DNA of 28,715 bases from positions 1 through 28,715 of the forward strand of contig JAVBTR010000091.1 in the NCBI GenBank assembly GCA_031556065.1, read 5' to 3'. Made by a program: the position numbers and the translations under genes. Shown piece after piece: positions 15,692 to 24,069 of this stretch. Source of the DNA: JAVBTR01 sp031556065. GTDB taxonomy: Bacteria; Bacillota; Clostridia; Christensenellales; Aristaeellaceae. The notes beneath the pieces are model-generated. The model saw nothing but the letters and a program-made list of their open reading frames with translations, was not told where the DNA came from and ran no database searches. Each line of letters begins with the position of its first letter. The stretch's first letter is position 1.

Positions 15692-16942
15692 CTAATCTCT
15701 CAGAGTGGGGTTAAAGACCTGATCTAGCCCCGTGTTCATCAGGTTCAAAGAGAACGAGATCAACGCGATAACGAGCAGGATCGGGAAATAAGCCCACCAA
15801 GAGCCGTTGAGGTGCGCGGAATATAGCATGGACCAGTTCATCATAATCCCAAGGGAGGGCACCTCTGTGGTCTTAGGACCAAGACCCAATAGAGAGAGCT
15901 GGGCTTCGGCCAAAATGCCGGATGAGACCTGGAGGATAAATGCCATAACCACATAGCTGGCAATATAAGGAAGAATGTCGGTTAGAATAATGCGGAACAG
16001 GCTGTGCCCAGATAGCTTGGACAGGTTTACATGGTCCCGGTTACGAAGGCTGATGACCTGGGATCGGACAGAACGCGTTGTCCAAACCCAGGAGGTAAGG
16101 CCAATAACGATGGCAACGGTGGTTGCGCCCCGCTGCTCCTGGCCGATTGAATAGGAAATGAGGATCAGCAGCACAAAGCCCGGGATCACAGTAAAGATAT
16201 TGGTAAAGAACATGATAATGTCATCCACTATGCCGCCCACATAGCCTGCTAACAAGCCTAAAAGCAACCCCATCAGCGTGGCAATGGTACCCGCGATCAG
16301 CCCGATCATAAGCGACGTGCCGCAGGCGGAAACCAGTTCTTTAAGCATATCCCGGCCAAAGTTATCGGTGCCAAGTGGCAATACCTTCACATTGGCAACA
16401 TCCCCAAGGTTCACATAATCTGTTTTGGTGATGTTGGCCTTTTCTTCGGTTTCTTTGGTTTCGGGGTTTACGGAGGTTACAAGGAGATTTTCAGCGTTAT
16501 TGGAGGCATTAAGCTTATTGTTTAAGCGCACATAGTAATTGCGCAGCGCTTTTGTCATGCCCTTGGGGCTGATCGATGGATCGTAGTTAGCCCGCCAGGT
16601 GGCTAAAAGCGAATCGGTATCCTTCATATCAAGGCCGGCAATATCTACTTCCATAGCCGATAACCAGTTGACCATGCTGACCCGATTTTCATCGCTTAAA
16701 AGCTGCGCCAGGCGCTTATCGTCGGCATCCGCTAATTTAAAGGTGTTGGTATCGGTGGTGACGCTGTCATACAAGGAAACGTAGGTGCCGGGTTTGGCGA
16801 ATGTGCCAAGACCGATCCTCTCTAAAGGATCTCCTGGATTGAACAGGGGGTAAATCAGCATGGTTAGAAGAATGGCCACGAAAATGGCAAAGCCGATTAC
16901 AAATTTTGGTGAATGAAAAACCTGTTTAATCGTATGCTTCAT
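15692..16942 (-). CDS. ABC transporter permease, OppC/DppC type, with large extra external domain
   Basis: This 416-residue permease is about 110 residues longer than ordinary OppC/DppC proteins. The first membrane segment is at about 13-31 and the family motif GTDNFGRD comes only at 191-198, whereas it normally follows at about residue 70. The extra, highly charged and Asn-rich region (about 45-185) would be outside the cell between the first and second membrane segments. The rest has the usual five membrane helices and the region SLLGLGPKTTEVPSLGIMM. GAGGGGG precedes the ATG. It follows the OppB-type gene after 17 bases. The insertion may contact the binding protein or substrate; that is inference. 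Confidence 0.9.
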   Translation of the reverse strand: MKHTIKQVFHSPKFVIGFAIFVAILLTMLIYPLFNPGDPLERIGLGTFAKPGTYVSLYDSVTTDTNTFKLADADDKRLAQLLSDENRVSMVNWLSAMEVDIAGLDMKDTDSLLATWRANYDPSISPKGMTKALRNYYVRLNNKLNASNNAENLLVTSVNPETKETEEKANITKTDYVNLGDVANVKVLPLGTDNFGRDMLKELVSACGTSLMIGLIAGTIATLMGLLLGLLAGYVGGIVDDIIMFFTNIFTVIPGFVLLILISYSIGQEQRGATTVAIVIGLTSWVWTTRSVRSQVISLRNRDHVNLSKLSGHSLFRIILTDILPYIASYVVMAFILQVSSGILAEAQLSLLGLGPKTTEVPSLGIMMNWSMLYSAHLNGSWWAYFPILLVIALISFSLNLMNTGLDQVFNPTLRD

Positions 16943-16959
16943 TGATTCTGCCCCCTCTC

Positions 16960-17964
16960 TTAATCAAACTGGGCTGCCTTGACTCGTGGATCAATAAGGG
17001 CGTACACGATATCAAGCACGAAGGTGGATATCAGTACCATTACCGTGATGATCAGGGTGGTGGCAGATATCAAGGGGTAGTCTGAGGTGGTAACGGCTTG
17101 GTACATGGTGGTGCCAAGGCCGGGATAGCTGAAAATGATTTCCGCCACCAATGCGCCGCCGATCATGGTGCCGATAGAAAGCGCAAGGCCAGTAACCTGG
17201 GGAAGCATAGCGTTTCTGAACACATAACGGACAATTTTTCCATCCTTGATGCCAAGGAATCGGGCATATTTAACATAATCGGCGTTCAATTCATAAATTG
17301 ACATGGAGCGCATGCCAACAGCCTGGCCGCCGATGGATATAAGCACGATTGACCAGAAGGGAAGCTGGTAGTGCGAAATGACAGATTGAATAAAGCGCCA
17401 TGAAAGATTGGGCAGCATATCGAAATTGTAGCCCCCTGCTGTTGGCGCGATTTTTAAGTTTATTGCGAATATAACCAGAAGAATAACTGCCATGCCGAAG
17501 GCGGGAATGCTGCTGAAAAACAGGGTAATGGGCATGAGCACCTTATCAAAGCCCTTGCGAATATAGGCGGCCAGTGCTCCCAGAAGGTTGCCCAAGAACC
17601 AGCCAACAATAATGGCGGGAAATTGAAGGCAAATGGTCCAGCCAATGGCGCTGCCAATGATATCGGACACCTTGCGCGGATACTGGCTGAAGGAAGTGCC
17701 CAAATCGCCCTTGAACATATTTTGGATGAAAATAATAAACTGTTCGAACGTGGATTTGTCGGTTCCAAACTCTTTTTGGTATTGCTGATATATTTTTTGA
17801 ACCCCCGCTGTATCGGTAATACCCCTTGCTGTTTTGGCGGTAATAACAGCCACAGGATCCCCTGGCATTAGCCTGGGCAAAAGAAAATTAAGCAAAACGG
17901 CTACGATGAACGTGATCGCAAACCAGAGAAGCTTTTTGCCAAAGTACTTTTTGTACCCCTTCAT
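16960..17964 (-). CDS. ABC transporter permease, OppB/DppB type
   Basis: This 334-residue permease starts MKGYKKYFGKKLLW. The ATG at 17964 is chosen because GGAGGG lies 6 bases upstream; the frame is open further, but that stretch runs through the hairpin at 18007-18047 and has no family resemblance. The first membrane segment is followed by LPRLMPGDPV, typical of OppB proteins. The permease loop containing the FLGIKDGKIVRYVFRNAMLPQVTGLA segment is present. It forms the channel with the OppC-type protein. Confidence 0.93.
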   Translation of the reverse strand: MKGYKKYFGKKLLWFAITFIVAVLLNFLLPRLMPGDPVAVITAKTARGITDTAGVQKIYQQYQKEFGTDKSTFEQFIIFIQNMFKGDLGTSFSQYPRKVSDIIGSAIGWTICLQFPAIIVGWFLGNLLGALAAYIRKGFDKVLMPITLFFSSIPAFGMAVILLVIFAINLKIAPTAGGYNFDMLPNLSWRFIQSVISHYQLPFWSIVLISIGGQAVGMRSMSIYELNADYVKYARFLGIKDGKIVRYVFRNAMLPQVTGLALSIGTMIGGALVAEIIFSYPGLGTTMYQAVTTSDYPLISATTLIITVMVLISTFVLDIVYALIDPRVKAAQFD

Positions 17965-17995
17965 GTAAATCCCTCCAATGAGGATATTTAATTTT

Positions 17996-18047
17996 GTGAA
18001 AAGAAATGGCGGCCATACCGCCAAGCGTGCTTGACGTATGGCCGCCA
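17996..18047 (-). terminator. Hairpin after the family-5 binding-protein gene (attenuator or mRNA stabiliser)
   Basis: On the minus strand TGGCGGCCATAC (18047-18036) pairs with GTATGGCCGCCA (18018-18007). Inside the 17-base loop CAAGC/GCTTG can pair too. TTTCTTTT follows. It is 13 bases past the binding-protein stop and 32 bases before the permease start, which parallels the hairpin at 2643-2669 in the other transporter operon. Confidence 0.75.
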
Positions 18048-18060
18048 ATCGATTTAGTGA

Positions 18061-19857
18061 TTAGGGATTGACAAGCTCTAGTTCGTACAGCGCGGCGATG
18101 CCGTAACCGTCGGTGCAGTCTGCCGGCGGAATGTTGCGGCCATCGGTGGCGTCGGGGTAATTCGTCCATATGGATTCGTTCACAGCGTGGAATTTGTCGG
18201 GGCGATACATGAGGGAGAAGCTGGGTACTTCGGTGAGGTAGATGCTAACAGCTTCGGTGTAGAGAGCCTTAGCGTCGGCTTCGTCTGCCAGGGGGATCAG
18301 CTTTACGATTTCGTCCAACCGTTCGTTGGCGAAATGGCCCCAGTTGCCGCTCCAGTTGCCTTCAACACCATTGAATTCGCTGCTCATCAGCATACGAATG
18401 CGACCCCAAGGCTGTGCGGGTGTGGCGCTGTCGGTCCACATCATGAAGATATCATAATCGGTCTGCTTCGCAGCGGTTACGACGGTTTGGTATACGGACC
18501 ATTCAGGGAATTCGGTGGTGATTTCGATACCGATGGCTTTGCCGGCGGAAGCTACGATTTCCATGGCAGCCTGCCAGTCGGTCCAGCCGTTGGGGGCGCA
18601 AGCGTTGTAGGAGAGCTTTTTGCCGTCCAGTTCGCGCCAGCCGTCGCCATCGCTGTCAACGATACCGGCAGCATCTAGCATGGCTTTTGCGCCATCGATG
18701 TCGTTGCCAACCCATTGCAGGTCTTTCACCGCGTCGTGATCAAAGGTAGCCTGTTCACCAGCGGTGGGGTTCATGGCAGAGCGGGGCACTTCGGCGAAGG
18801 TGGGGCTCTGGCCTGTCATAGCGTTTTGGTTGATAGCGTCATAGTCCACGGCAATAGCGATGGCCTTACGCACTGCAGCGTTGTCCAGGCCGGCGATATC
18901 GGTGTTGAACCATGCGGTGGGCATGTTAACGCAGATGCCCCAAGGAGCAACGTCCATGTAGGTGGAAATCGGCAGCCCGTCCTTGAGCCACAGATCCTGA
19001 ATGTTGGCGATGAACTGCTGGCAAACGTCCACTTCACCGGCCTTGAAAGCAACTTCGCCAGCGGGGTTGTCAGCGTACATGGCATGAGCTAAATACTTGG
19101 GAACAGGCAGTTTGCCCCACATGGAAGCATCCTGGCCCCAATATTCATCGTTACGGATGAAGACAACCTTCTGGTCATCGTCGAAATATTTGCCATAGGG
19201 GCCGGAGTAGACTACGTCATACGCGGCATCCTTTTTCATTTCCATTGGATCGTTGTTGTTGCGCTCGGCAAGGGTTTCAATCCATGCTTTTTGCGCCACG
19301 TACATCTGGCCTACGAAGCAGATCAGCTGCAGGGGGTTAACGGGCTTGCCATCTTCCGTCAGCTGGGACTTGATTACGACGGTGTGAGCGTCAACCGCTT
19401 CGATGGAATCGATATAGGAGCCATAGCCGGTGCCGATACCGTTTCCGGTAAATACGCCCACTTCCCAAGTGGCTACAACGTCATCGGCCGTCAGATCAGA
19501 GCCGTCGGACCATTTGGCAGCGGGGTTGAGTTTTACGGTCATTTCCGTTTTGTCTGCGTTCCAGGCGTAATCGCCGTCTGCAAGCAAGGGAACCATAGAA
19601 CCGTCCAGGAAGTTGTACATATAAAGGGTTTCAAACATGATGATACGGCTGCCGCTGGCACTGTCGGCAATGGCTAAAGCGTTGTTGTTGTCGTTGCCGA
19701 TGGGGTTATAGCCGTTAACGGTGCCCCACTGCTGGCCGGCAAAGTACAACGTTTCGTTGCGTGGCAGCTCTGCGATGGTTTCAGCGCAAGCGCCGACGAA
19801 CATCGAGCACAGCATGGTTAGCGCCAAAACGAGAGCCAAGAGTTTCCCAGATTTCAT
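18061..19857 (-). CDS. Family-5 solute-binding protein (DppA/OppA/CbtA type)
   Basis: This protein of 598 residues is the external receptor of the Opp-type importer. The start at 19857 follows GGAGGG by 7 bases and begins a hydrophobic signal, with VGAC at 21-24 as a possible lipobox; cleavage after ACA by signal peptidase I is the alternative. The SBP_bac_5 fold is seen in the early KLNPAAKWSDGSDLTADDVVATWE segment (109-132) and the later GLDNAAVRKAIAIAVDYDAINQNA segment (323-346). DSDGDG at 401-406 is a calcium-loop-like motif. Family-5 proteins bind peptides or, in several bacteria and archaea, cello- and other oligosaccharides. The GH3 gene in the same operon favours a beta-linked oligosaccharide here, but peptides are not excluded. 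Confidence 0.9.
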   Translation of the reverse strand: MKSGKLLALVLALTMLCSMFVGACAETIAELPRNETLYFAGQQWGTVNGYNPIGNDNNNALAIADSASGSRIIMFETLYMYNFLDGSMVPLLADGDYAWNADKTEMTVKLNPAAKWSDGSDLTADDVVATWEVGVFTGNGIGTGYGSYIDSIEAVDAHTVVIKSQLTEDGKPVNPLQLICFVGQMYVAQKAWIETLAERNNNDPMEMKKDAAYDVVYSGPYGKYFDDDQKVVFIRNDEYWGQDASMWGKLPVPKYLAHAMYADNPAGEVAFKAGEVDVCQQFIANIQDLWLKDGLPISTYMDVAPWGICVNMPTAWFNTDIAGLDNAAVRKAIAIAVDYDAINQNAMTGQSPTFAEVPRSAMNPTAGEQATFDHDAVKDLQWVGNDIDGAKAMLDAAGIVDSDGDGWRELDGKKLSYNACAPNGWTDWQAAMEIVASAGKAIGIEITTEFPEWSVYQTVVTAAKQTDYDIFMMWTDSATPAQPWGRIRMLMSSEFNGVEGNWSGNWGHFANERLDEIVKLIPLADEADAKALYTEAVSIYLTEVPSFSLMYRPDKFHAVNESIWTNYPDATDGRNIPPADCTDGYGIAALYELELVNP

Positions 19858-19997
19858 AAATTTTCCCTCCATGGTTATATTTTATGACCTGCGTACAGAT
19901 CACAAGTTCAAAATGGGTAAAGAAAAACCATTGGAAAATTGTACGGGGCTGGCGGGGATTCTAATTGCGCTTCCTATGTAATTACTGGCAATGATCG

Positions 19998-20009
19998 GTT
20001 AAAGTTAAC
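19998..20009. repeat. Short inverted repeat in the leader of the Opp-type operon (possible operator)
   Basis: GTTAA-AG-TTAAC is a small dyad 10-20 bases downstream of the predicted transcription start. The size and place would fit a repressor half-site pair, but it is A+T rich and could be chance. Confidence 0.25.
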
Positions 20010-20025
20010 TCCAATCAATAATTGA

Positions 20026-20054
20026 ATTGTAGCCTAAATATGCATGGGTGTCAA
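20026..20054 (-). promoter_or_regulatory. Strong sigma-A promoter of the Opp-type transporter-GH3 operon
   Basis: On the minus strand a perfect TTGACA (20054-20049) and TACAAT (20031-20026) are 17 bp apart. The start near 20019 leaves a leader of about 160 nt before the binding-protein ATG. I found no riboswitch-like structure in that leader. Confidence 0.8.
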
Positions 20055-20057
20055 TAG

Positions 20058-20076
20058 GCAATTTTGTACAAATTGC
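20058..20076. repeat. Inverted repeat just upstream of the Opp-operon -35 box (possible activator or repressor site)
   Basis: GCAATTT-tgtac-AAATTGC has 7-bp perfect arms around a 5-bp centre, and ends 4 bases from the -35 box. The T-run of the neighbouring MATE gene end lies before, not after, the dyad, so it is not a terminator for that gene. I see no other terminator after the MATE gene. Confidence 0.4.
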
Positions 20077-20094
20077 TTTAAAAAAACGATTTAG

Positions 20095-21438
20095 TTAAGG
20101 GGCGACCTCCTGAATTGGTTGGCCTGAAATGCAGCGGTATATATGTATATAAGCTAGAATAACCAGTACCATCGCGCCTATCCAGCCCAGGCCATCTGCA
20201 AAGTAAAGGCTTTCCATACCAAAAAAAGTGACGCCTACGGTGACCGTTGCCAAACGAAGTATAAGCTCTGCAAAACCTGAAAACATGGGAATCAGCGTAT
20301 TGCCCATGCCCTGAATGGCTGCCCTGAACATACACAGCATATAAAGGGCGGGAATGCATAGGGCCATGGCCTTAAGGGCGCTTACGCCGGTTTCAATGGC
20401 GGCAGCTTCACTGCCGACGATTAGCGTGATAAGCGGCTTTGCGAAAAGAAAGATAACGGCAATTACCACAAGGGCGGAGCAAATCCCGGTACGGCGGGCA
20501 AAGCGCATGCCAAGGCTAATTCGCTCCGTCTTGCCACTGCCTGCATTTTGGGAAACAAAGGTGGCCACAGCCCCCTCCAGCGCGCTACCGGCCATTTCCA
20601 TTAAATTAAAGTAACGCTTGGCCGTGGTAATGCCCGCGATCAGCGCTGTTCCATATTGGTTCACAGCTTCCTGAACGAAAAACCCGCCCACAGAGATAAC
20701 CGCGTTATTAAGGGCCATGGGGGTGCCTAGGCGAATTAGCTTTTTCGCTGTGGGTCTATGGGGCTTTTTAGACGCGTTCCGGAGCAAGCCGCGAAGAAAA
20801 TAAAGGCAGATCAGTGCCGATAATAGCTGGGAAACCACCGTGGCCACGGCAACGCCGGAAACGCCCATATGGCATAAAGCGACCAATGCGAAATCCAGCA
20901 CTACATTGGTGATGCCAGAAATGACCATGGCATAAACGGGAGTTTTGCTGTCCCCCATGGAACGCAGTACTGCAGCACAAAGATTGTATGCAGCCACCCA
21001 AACGGTTCCGCCTAAGATCCAATAAAGGTAGGTGGCAGCATCGTTTAAAAGCTCGGCTGGGGTTTGAATTGCAGCAAGGATCGGGCGGGCTAAAATAATA
21101 CCAAGGATTGAAAGCCCCAGCCCCAGCCCCAGGGTAAGGAGCATGCCAGTAACAGCGGCTGTTTGAAGGCCATCTTCATTTTTTGCACCAAAAAGCTGGC
21201 CGAACAAAACCGAGCAGCCATGTGTAAAGCCGATAACAACGCTTAGGACCGTCCAAGAATAAAACCCGGTGGCGCCTACTGCCGCCAGGGCCTCAACGCC
21301 GATGAGGCGGCCTACCACAAACCCGTCTGCCAGAGAATAGAATTGTTGAAAAAGGTATGAAAACAAGAGCGGAATCGCAAAGCGCGTCATATGCCGCGCT
21401 GGGGAGCCCGTTGTCATATCATGGGAGGCTAAAGTCAT
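20095..21438 (-). CDS. MATE-family multidrug/metabolite exporter
   Basis: This 447-residue membrane protein fits the MATE family: about 12 membrane helices in two homologous halves, and an N-terminal HMTRFAIPLLFSYLFQQFYSLADGFVVGRLIG segment with the family's typical early Gln and Asp. MATE proteins export cationic drugs or metabolites using sodium or proton gradients. The start at 21438 is chosen because AAAGGA lies 8 bases before it; the frame is open upstream but runs into the GH2 gene's end. It starts 16 bases after the GH2 beta-mannosidase stop, so the two are co-transcribed. Why an exporter is coupled to beta-mannosidase is not clear; it could export a toxic aglycone or simply be a chance neighbour. 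Confidence 0.88.
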   Translation of the reverse strand: MTLASHDMTTGSPARHMTRFAIPLLFSYLFQQFYSLADGFVVGRLIGVEALAAVGATGFYSWTVLSVVIGFTHGCSVLFGQLFGAKNEDGLQTAAVTGMLLTLGLGLGLSILGIILARPILAAIQTPAELLNDAATYLYWILGGTVWVAAYNLCAAVLRSMGDSKTPVYAMVISGITNVVLDFALVALCHMGVSGVAVATVVSQLLSALICLYFLRGLLRNASKKPHRPTAKKLIRLGTPMALNNAVISVGGFFVQEAVNQYGTALIAGITTAKRYFNLMEMAGSALEGAVATFVSQNAGSGKTERISLGMRFARRTGICSALVVIAVIFLFAKPLITLIVGSEAAAIETGVSALKAMALCIPALYMLCMFRAAIQGMGNTLIPMFSGFAELILRLATVTVGVTFFGMESLYFADGLGWIGAMVLVILAYIHIYRCISGQPIQEVAP

Positions 21439-21454
21439 TTGAAGCGTCCTTTCT

Positions 21455-23926
21455 TTATTCACGTCCGATATGATATACACTCCGGACGCTAAGGCCGCTT
21501 GGATTACCGCGAAGCACGCGCAGGCGGGTTTCACCGCCGTTCATGTCAAAATAGTTATCGCTTAAAAGCATATCGGGATCATCCGAGCGGATCTCAACGA
21601 ACCGGGCAAAAGCCTGGGAGGAAACCACTACCTCGCCGTCCTTAAGACAAACGGTTAGCTTGGGGTCGATAAAATCAAAATGCTTGGGCGCACACCAAAG
21701 CACTGTGCCGCCCGATGATACACCGGCCGATTGCCAATGATAGGAAAAATACTGTCCTGTTAAAGAGGCATCCGGGAAAGCCATCTTTTCAAGCCATTTG
21801 GCACTAAGGGCAGGTATGGCAAGAGAAATTGTCCCCTCCTGTACGATGCTGCTGTCCGCGTTGCGAAGGGCCCAGGTGACCACGCCGCTCACTTGCGCCA
21901 GTGTATCATTGGTGACGCAAAGGGCAACGCTGCGCTCAATGGCCCCACGCAAAAATTCGTTGATCTTGGGGTTTTGCGTTACCTCGTTTTCTTCGCAAGC
22001 GCTGATCAGCACCGGGGCAAAGAAGCGTTTAGCGGCGTAATGCAAGGCTTTCCAGCGACCGTAATAATCGATGGAGGCCCAGGAAGCCACAGGCCAGCAA
22101 TCGTTAAGCTGCCAGATGATCGCGCCCATGCACCGGCCACGAAAACGCCGCCAATGCTCCACACCATAGCGGATGGCATCGGCCTGCAAAAGCTGAGAAG
22201 CGTATAAAAGGGAATCGAAGCCATTGGGATAAAGATAGGTTTGGGATAGATAGCTTAGTATCTTGCCATTGGCAGCGCCGTTGCGCTGATGGCGTTCCAT
22301 AACCCGGGAAAAAATATTGCGTTCATTTGGCAGAGTAAAGCTTTCTACTGTTTTTAAGCAGGGGAAGGATTGAAAGCCAAATTCCGATACATAGCGAAAG
22401 TGAAACTTGCGGTATTCGGTAAAGGGCTTTTCGCCATGCCAGACGTCCCAATAATGCACATCCCCACGGCTTGGGTCGTTGGGCTCGTCAAAGGAGCCGC
22501 CGCTTGAAGGCGAGGCGGGCCAATAGAAGCGCTGAGGATCGTATTGCTTTAAAAGCTTTGGAATCAGGTGCTCAAAGAGCTTAAAGTAATCTGCCATGTG
22601 ATGGGGTTTGTGGGGAGCAAACCCGGAAACAGTACCCTTTAAAGCAAACTCCTGGGCAGCAGCGGCCTGGAACAACTCCATTTCGTTGTTACCGCACCAA
22701 AGGGCCAAGGAGGCATGATGCCGAAGCCTTTTAATGTTATCAATGGTTTCGTGGGTAATGGAATCTTCAAAGGACGCCGTTAGATCGTAATAGGCGCAGG
22801 CATACATGAAATCTTGCCAGACCATCAAGCCAAGCTCGTCGCAAATATCAAAAAAGAAATCGTCGGGGTAGTAACCGCCGCCCCAAATACGGACACAGTT
22901 AAAGTTGGCAAGCTTCGCATCTTCAAGCAAGCGGCGTGTGCGCTCTGGGTTAACCCGGGGCAAAAGATTGTCCTGGGGGATATAGTCCGCCCCCATGGCA
23001 AAAATTTTCACGCCATTCACTTCATGGCAAAAGCTTTCGCCCCACTCATCCTTTTCCCGGCAAATTCCCATGGTACGAAGGCCAATGCGCTTTTCCCATA
23101 CGTCCAACGGGATTCCGTCTAGCATAAGGGCTGCCTTAACCGTATAAAGGGGCTGATCACCATAGCCGGAAGGCCACCAAAGGAGCGGATCGGGAATAGT
23201 AACGGTTAATTCGCTGCCTTGTTGTGAATATACTTCGCCGGTTGGGGAAGTAACGGTGATATGGTATGAAAAAGCAGATGGTTTTATTATATCCGCTTCG
23301 GGTTCAAAGGAAAGCGTAACAGAACCCGTTTGGTGGGCCTGGGTGATGTATATGCTGTTTAAACGGGCGGAATCGATGCCCAGAAGGGAAATGTTTCGCC
23401 AGATGCCTGCGTCCGGAAGCCTTGGACCCCAGTCCCAGCCAAACATGCAATGGGCCTTGCGCAGATGCTGGAAGCCTAGTGTGGCATCACTGGAGCCCCA
23501 TGAAGGCCGCTTGTCATACTCATCCAAAATGTAATTAAGGGGTGAATAAAAGATGATTTCTATTTCGTTTTTGCCCAAATGCATAGCAGATTTCACATCA
23601 AACTCCCAGGTTCTGTGCATATTGTCCACCTTGGCAATCACATGACCGTTGATGGCGATTTGTCCCAGGGTATCCAGCCCTTCGCAGCGCAAAAGCACCG
23701 CGTCTTTAGAGAGCAGCACTTCATCGGCCATAAAGCTGCGGGTATAGCGGTAGTCCTTATACATAAGTTCAAAGGCTTGAAGCTCATTATCCCGGTAAAA
23801 GGGGTCATCCATCCGTCCCGCCCGCAAAAGATCCATATAGACTGAGCCGGGCACCTGGGCATCCATTTCAAAGGATTGGCCCACTTCGCCCATACGCCAG
23901 GCACCGTTTAAATTCAATTGATACAT
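21455..23926 (-). CDS. GH2 beta-mannosidase
   Basis: This 823-residue enzyme removes beta-linked mannose from the non-reducing end of oligosaccharides. An N-terminal sugar-binding beta-domain begins with YQLNLNGAWRM, followed by an immunoglobulin-like domain and a TIM barrel. The segment HCMFGWDWGPRLPDAGIW (159-176) is characteristic of GH2 beta-mannosidases rather than beta-galactosidases. The acid/base is Glu415 in WCGNNEM and the nucleophile Glu515 in YVSEFGFQSFP. No signal peptide, so it is cytoplasmic. The start at 23926 is fixed by TAAGGAGGAG upstream; the upstream 50 in-frame codons cross the promoter. Length is right for the family. It is first gene of a two-gene operon with the MATE exporter. 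Confidence 0.92.
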   Translation of the reverse strand: MYQLNLNGAWRMGEVGQSFEMDAQVPGSVYMDLLRAGRMDDPFYRDNELQAFELMYKDYRYTRSFMADEVLLSKDAVLLRCEGLDTLGQIAINGHVIAKVDNMHRTWEFDVKSAMHLGKNEIEIIFYSPLNYILDEYDKRPSWGSSDATLGFQHLRKAHCMFGWDWGPRLPDAGIWRNISLLGIDSARLNSIYITQAHQTGSVTLSFEPEADIIKPSAFSYHITVTSPTGEVYSQQGSELTVTIPDPLLWWPSGYGDQPLYTVKAALMLDGIPLDVWEKRIGLRTMGICREKDEWGESFCHEVNGVKIFAMGADYIPQDNLLPRVNPERTRRLLEDAKLANFNCVRIWGGGYYPDDFFFDICDELGLMVWQDFMYACAYYDLTASFEDSITHETIDNIKRLRHHASLALWCGNNEMELFQAAAAQEFALKGTVSGFAPHKPHHMADYFKLFEHLIPKLLKQYDPQRFYWPASPSSGGSFDEPNDPSRGDVHYWDVWHGEKPFTEYRKFHFRYVSEFGFQSFPCLKTVESFTLPNERNIFSRVMERHQRNGAANGKILSYLSQTYLYPNGFDSLLYASQLLQADAIRYGVEHWRRFRGRCMGAIIWQLNDCWPVASWASIDYYGRWKALHYAAKRFFAPVLISACEENEVTQNPKINEFLRGAIERSVALCVTNDTLAQVSGVVTWALRNADSSIVQEGTISLAIPALSAKWLEKMAFPDASLTGQYFSYHWQSAGVSSGGTVLWCAPKHFDFIDPKLTVCLKDGEVVVSSQAFARFVEIRSDDPDMLLSDNYFDMNGGETRLRVLRGNPSGLSVRSVYHIGRE

Positions 23927-23965
23927 AAAGCTCCTCCTTAAAAATGAGTGCTGTTGTTTAGCTAT

Positions 23966-23994
23966 AATATACATGATGCTTATCCCTTGTACAA
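23966..23994 (-). promoter_or_regulatory. Promoter of the beta-mannosidase-MATE operon
   Basis: On the minus strand TTGTAC (23994-23989) and TATATT (23971-23966) are 17 bp apart. The -35 box lies in a 10-bp palindrome (CTTGTACAAG, 23987-23996), which may be an operator. The leader to the ATG is about 33 nt. Confidence 0.6.
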
Positions 23995-24014
23995 GCACAA
24001 TTTTATAAAAGGCC

Positions 24015-24045
24015 TTGACTTTGAGTTGACTCCAGGGTTTATACT
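24015..24045 (+). promoter_or_regulatory. MerR-type promoter and operator with 19-bp spacer
   Basis: TTGACT (24015-24020) and TATACT (24040-24045) are 19 bp apart, the lengthened spacing typical of MerR-activated promoters. Between them lies the imperfect dyad CTTTGAGT-TG-ACTCCAGG (24019-24036), centred in the spacer as MerR operators are. It drives the MerR gene and the reductase directly behind it, so the regulator probably controls itself. Confidence 0.8.
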
Positions 24046-24069
24046 CTTGCATAGAAGGATGTGGTAAAA

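Noticed and set aside
18001..18060. N-terminal extension of the OppB-type permease and a small gene in the gap
   Set aside because: The open frame crosses a strong hairpin and lacks a ribosome binding site; the ATG at 17964 with GGAGGG is clearly better.
19873..20018. Riboswitch in the long leader of the Opp-type operon
   Set aside because: Apart from the short GTTAA/TTAAC dyad at 19998-20009, I found no conserved riboswitch core, extended pairing or terminator/antiterminator pair.
20058..20076. Dyad as terminator of the MATE gene
   Set aside because: The T-run lies before the dyad in the direction of MATE transcription and the stem is A+T rich, so it cannot act as an ordinary intrinsic terminator.
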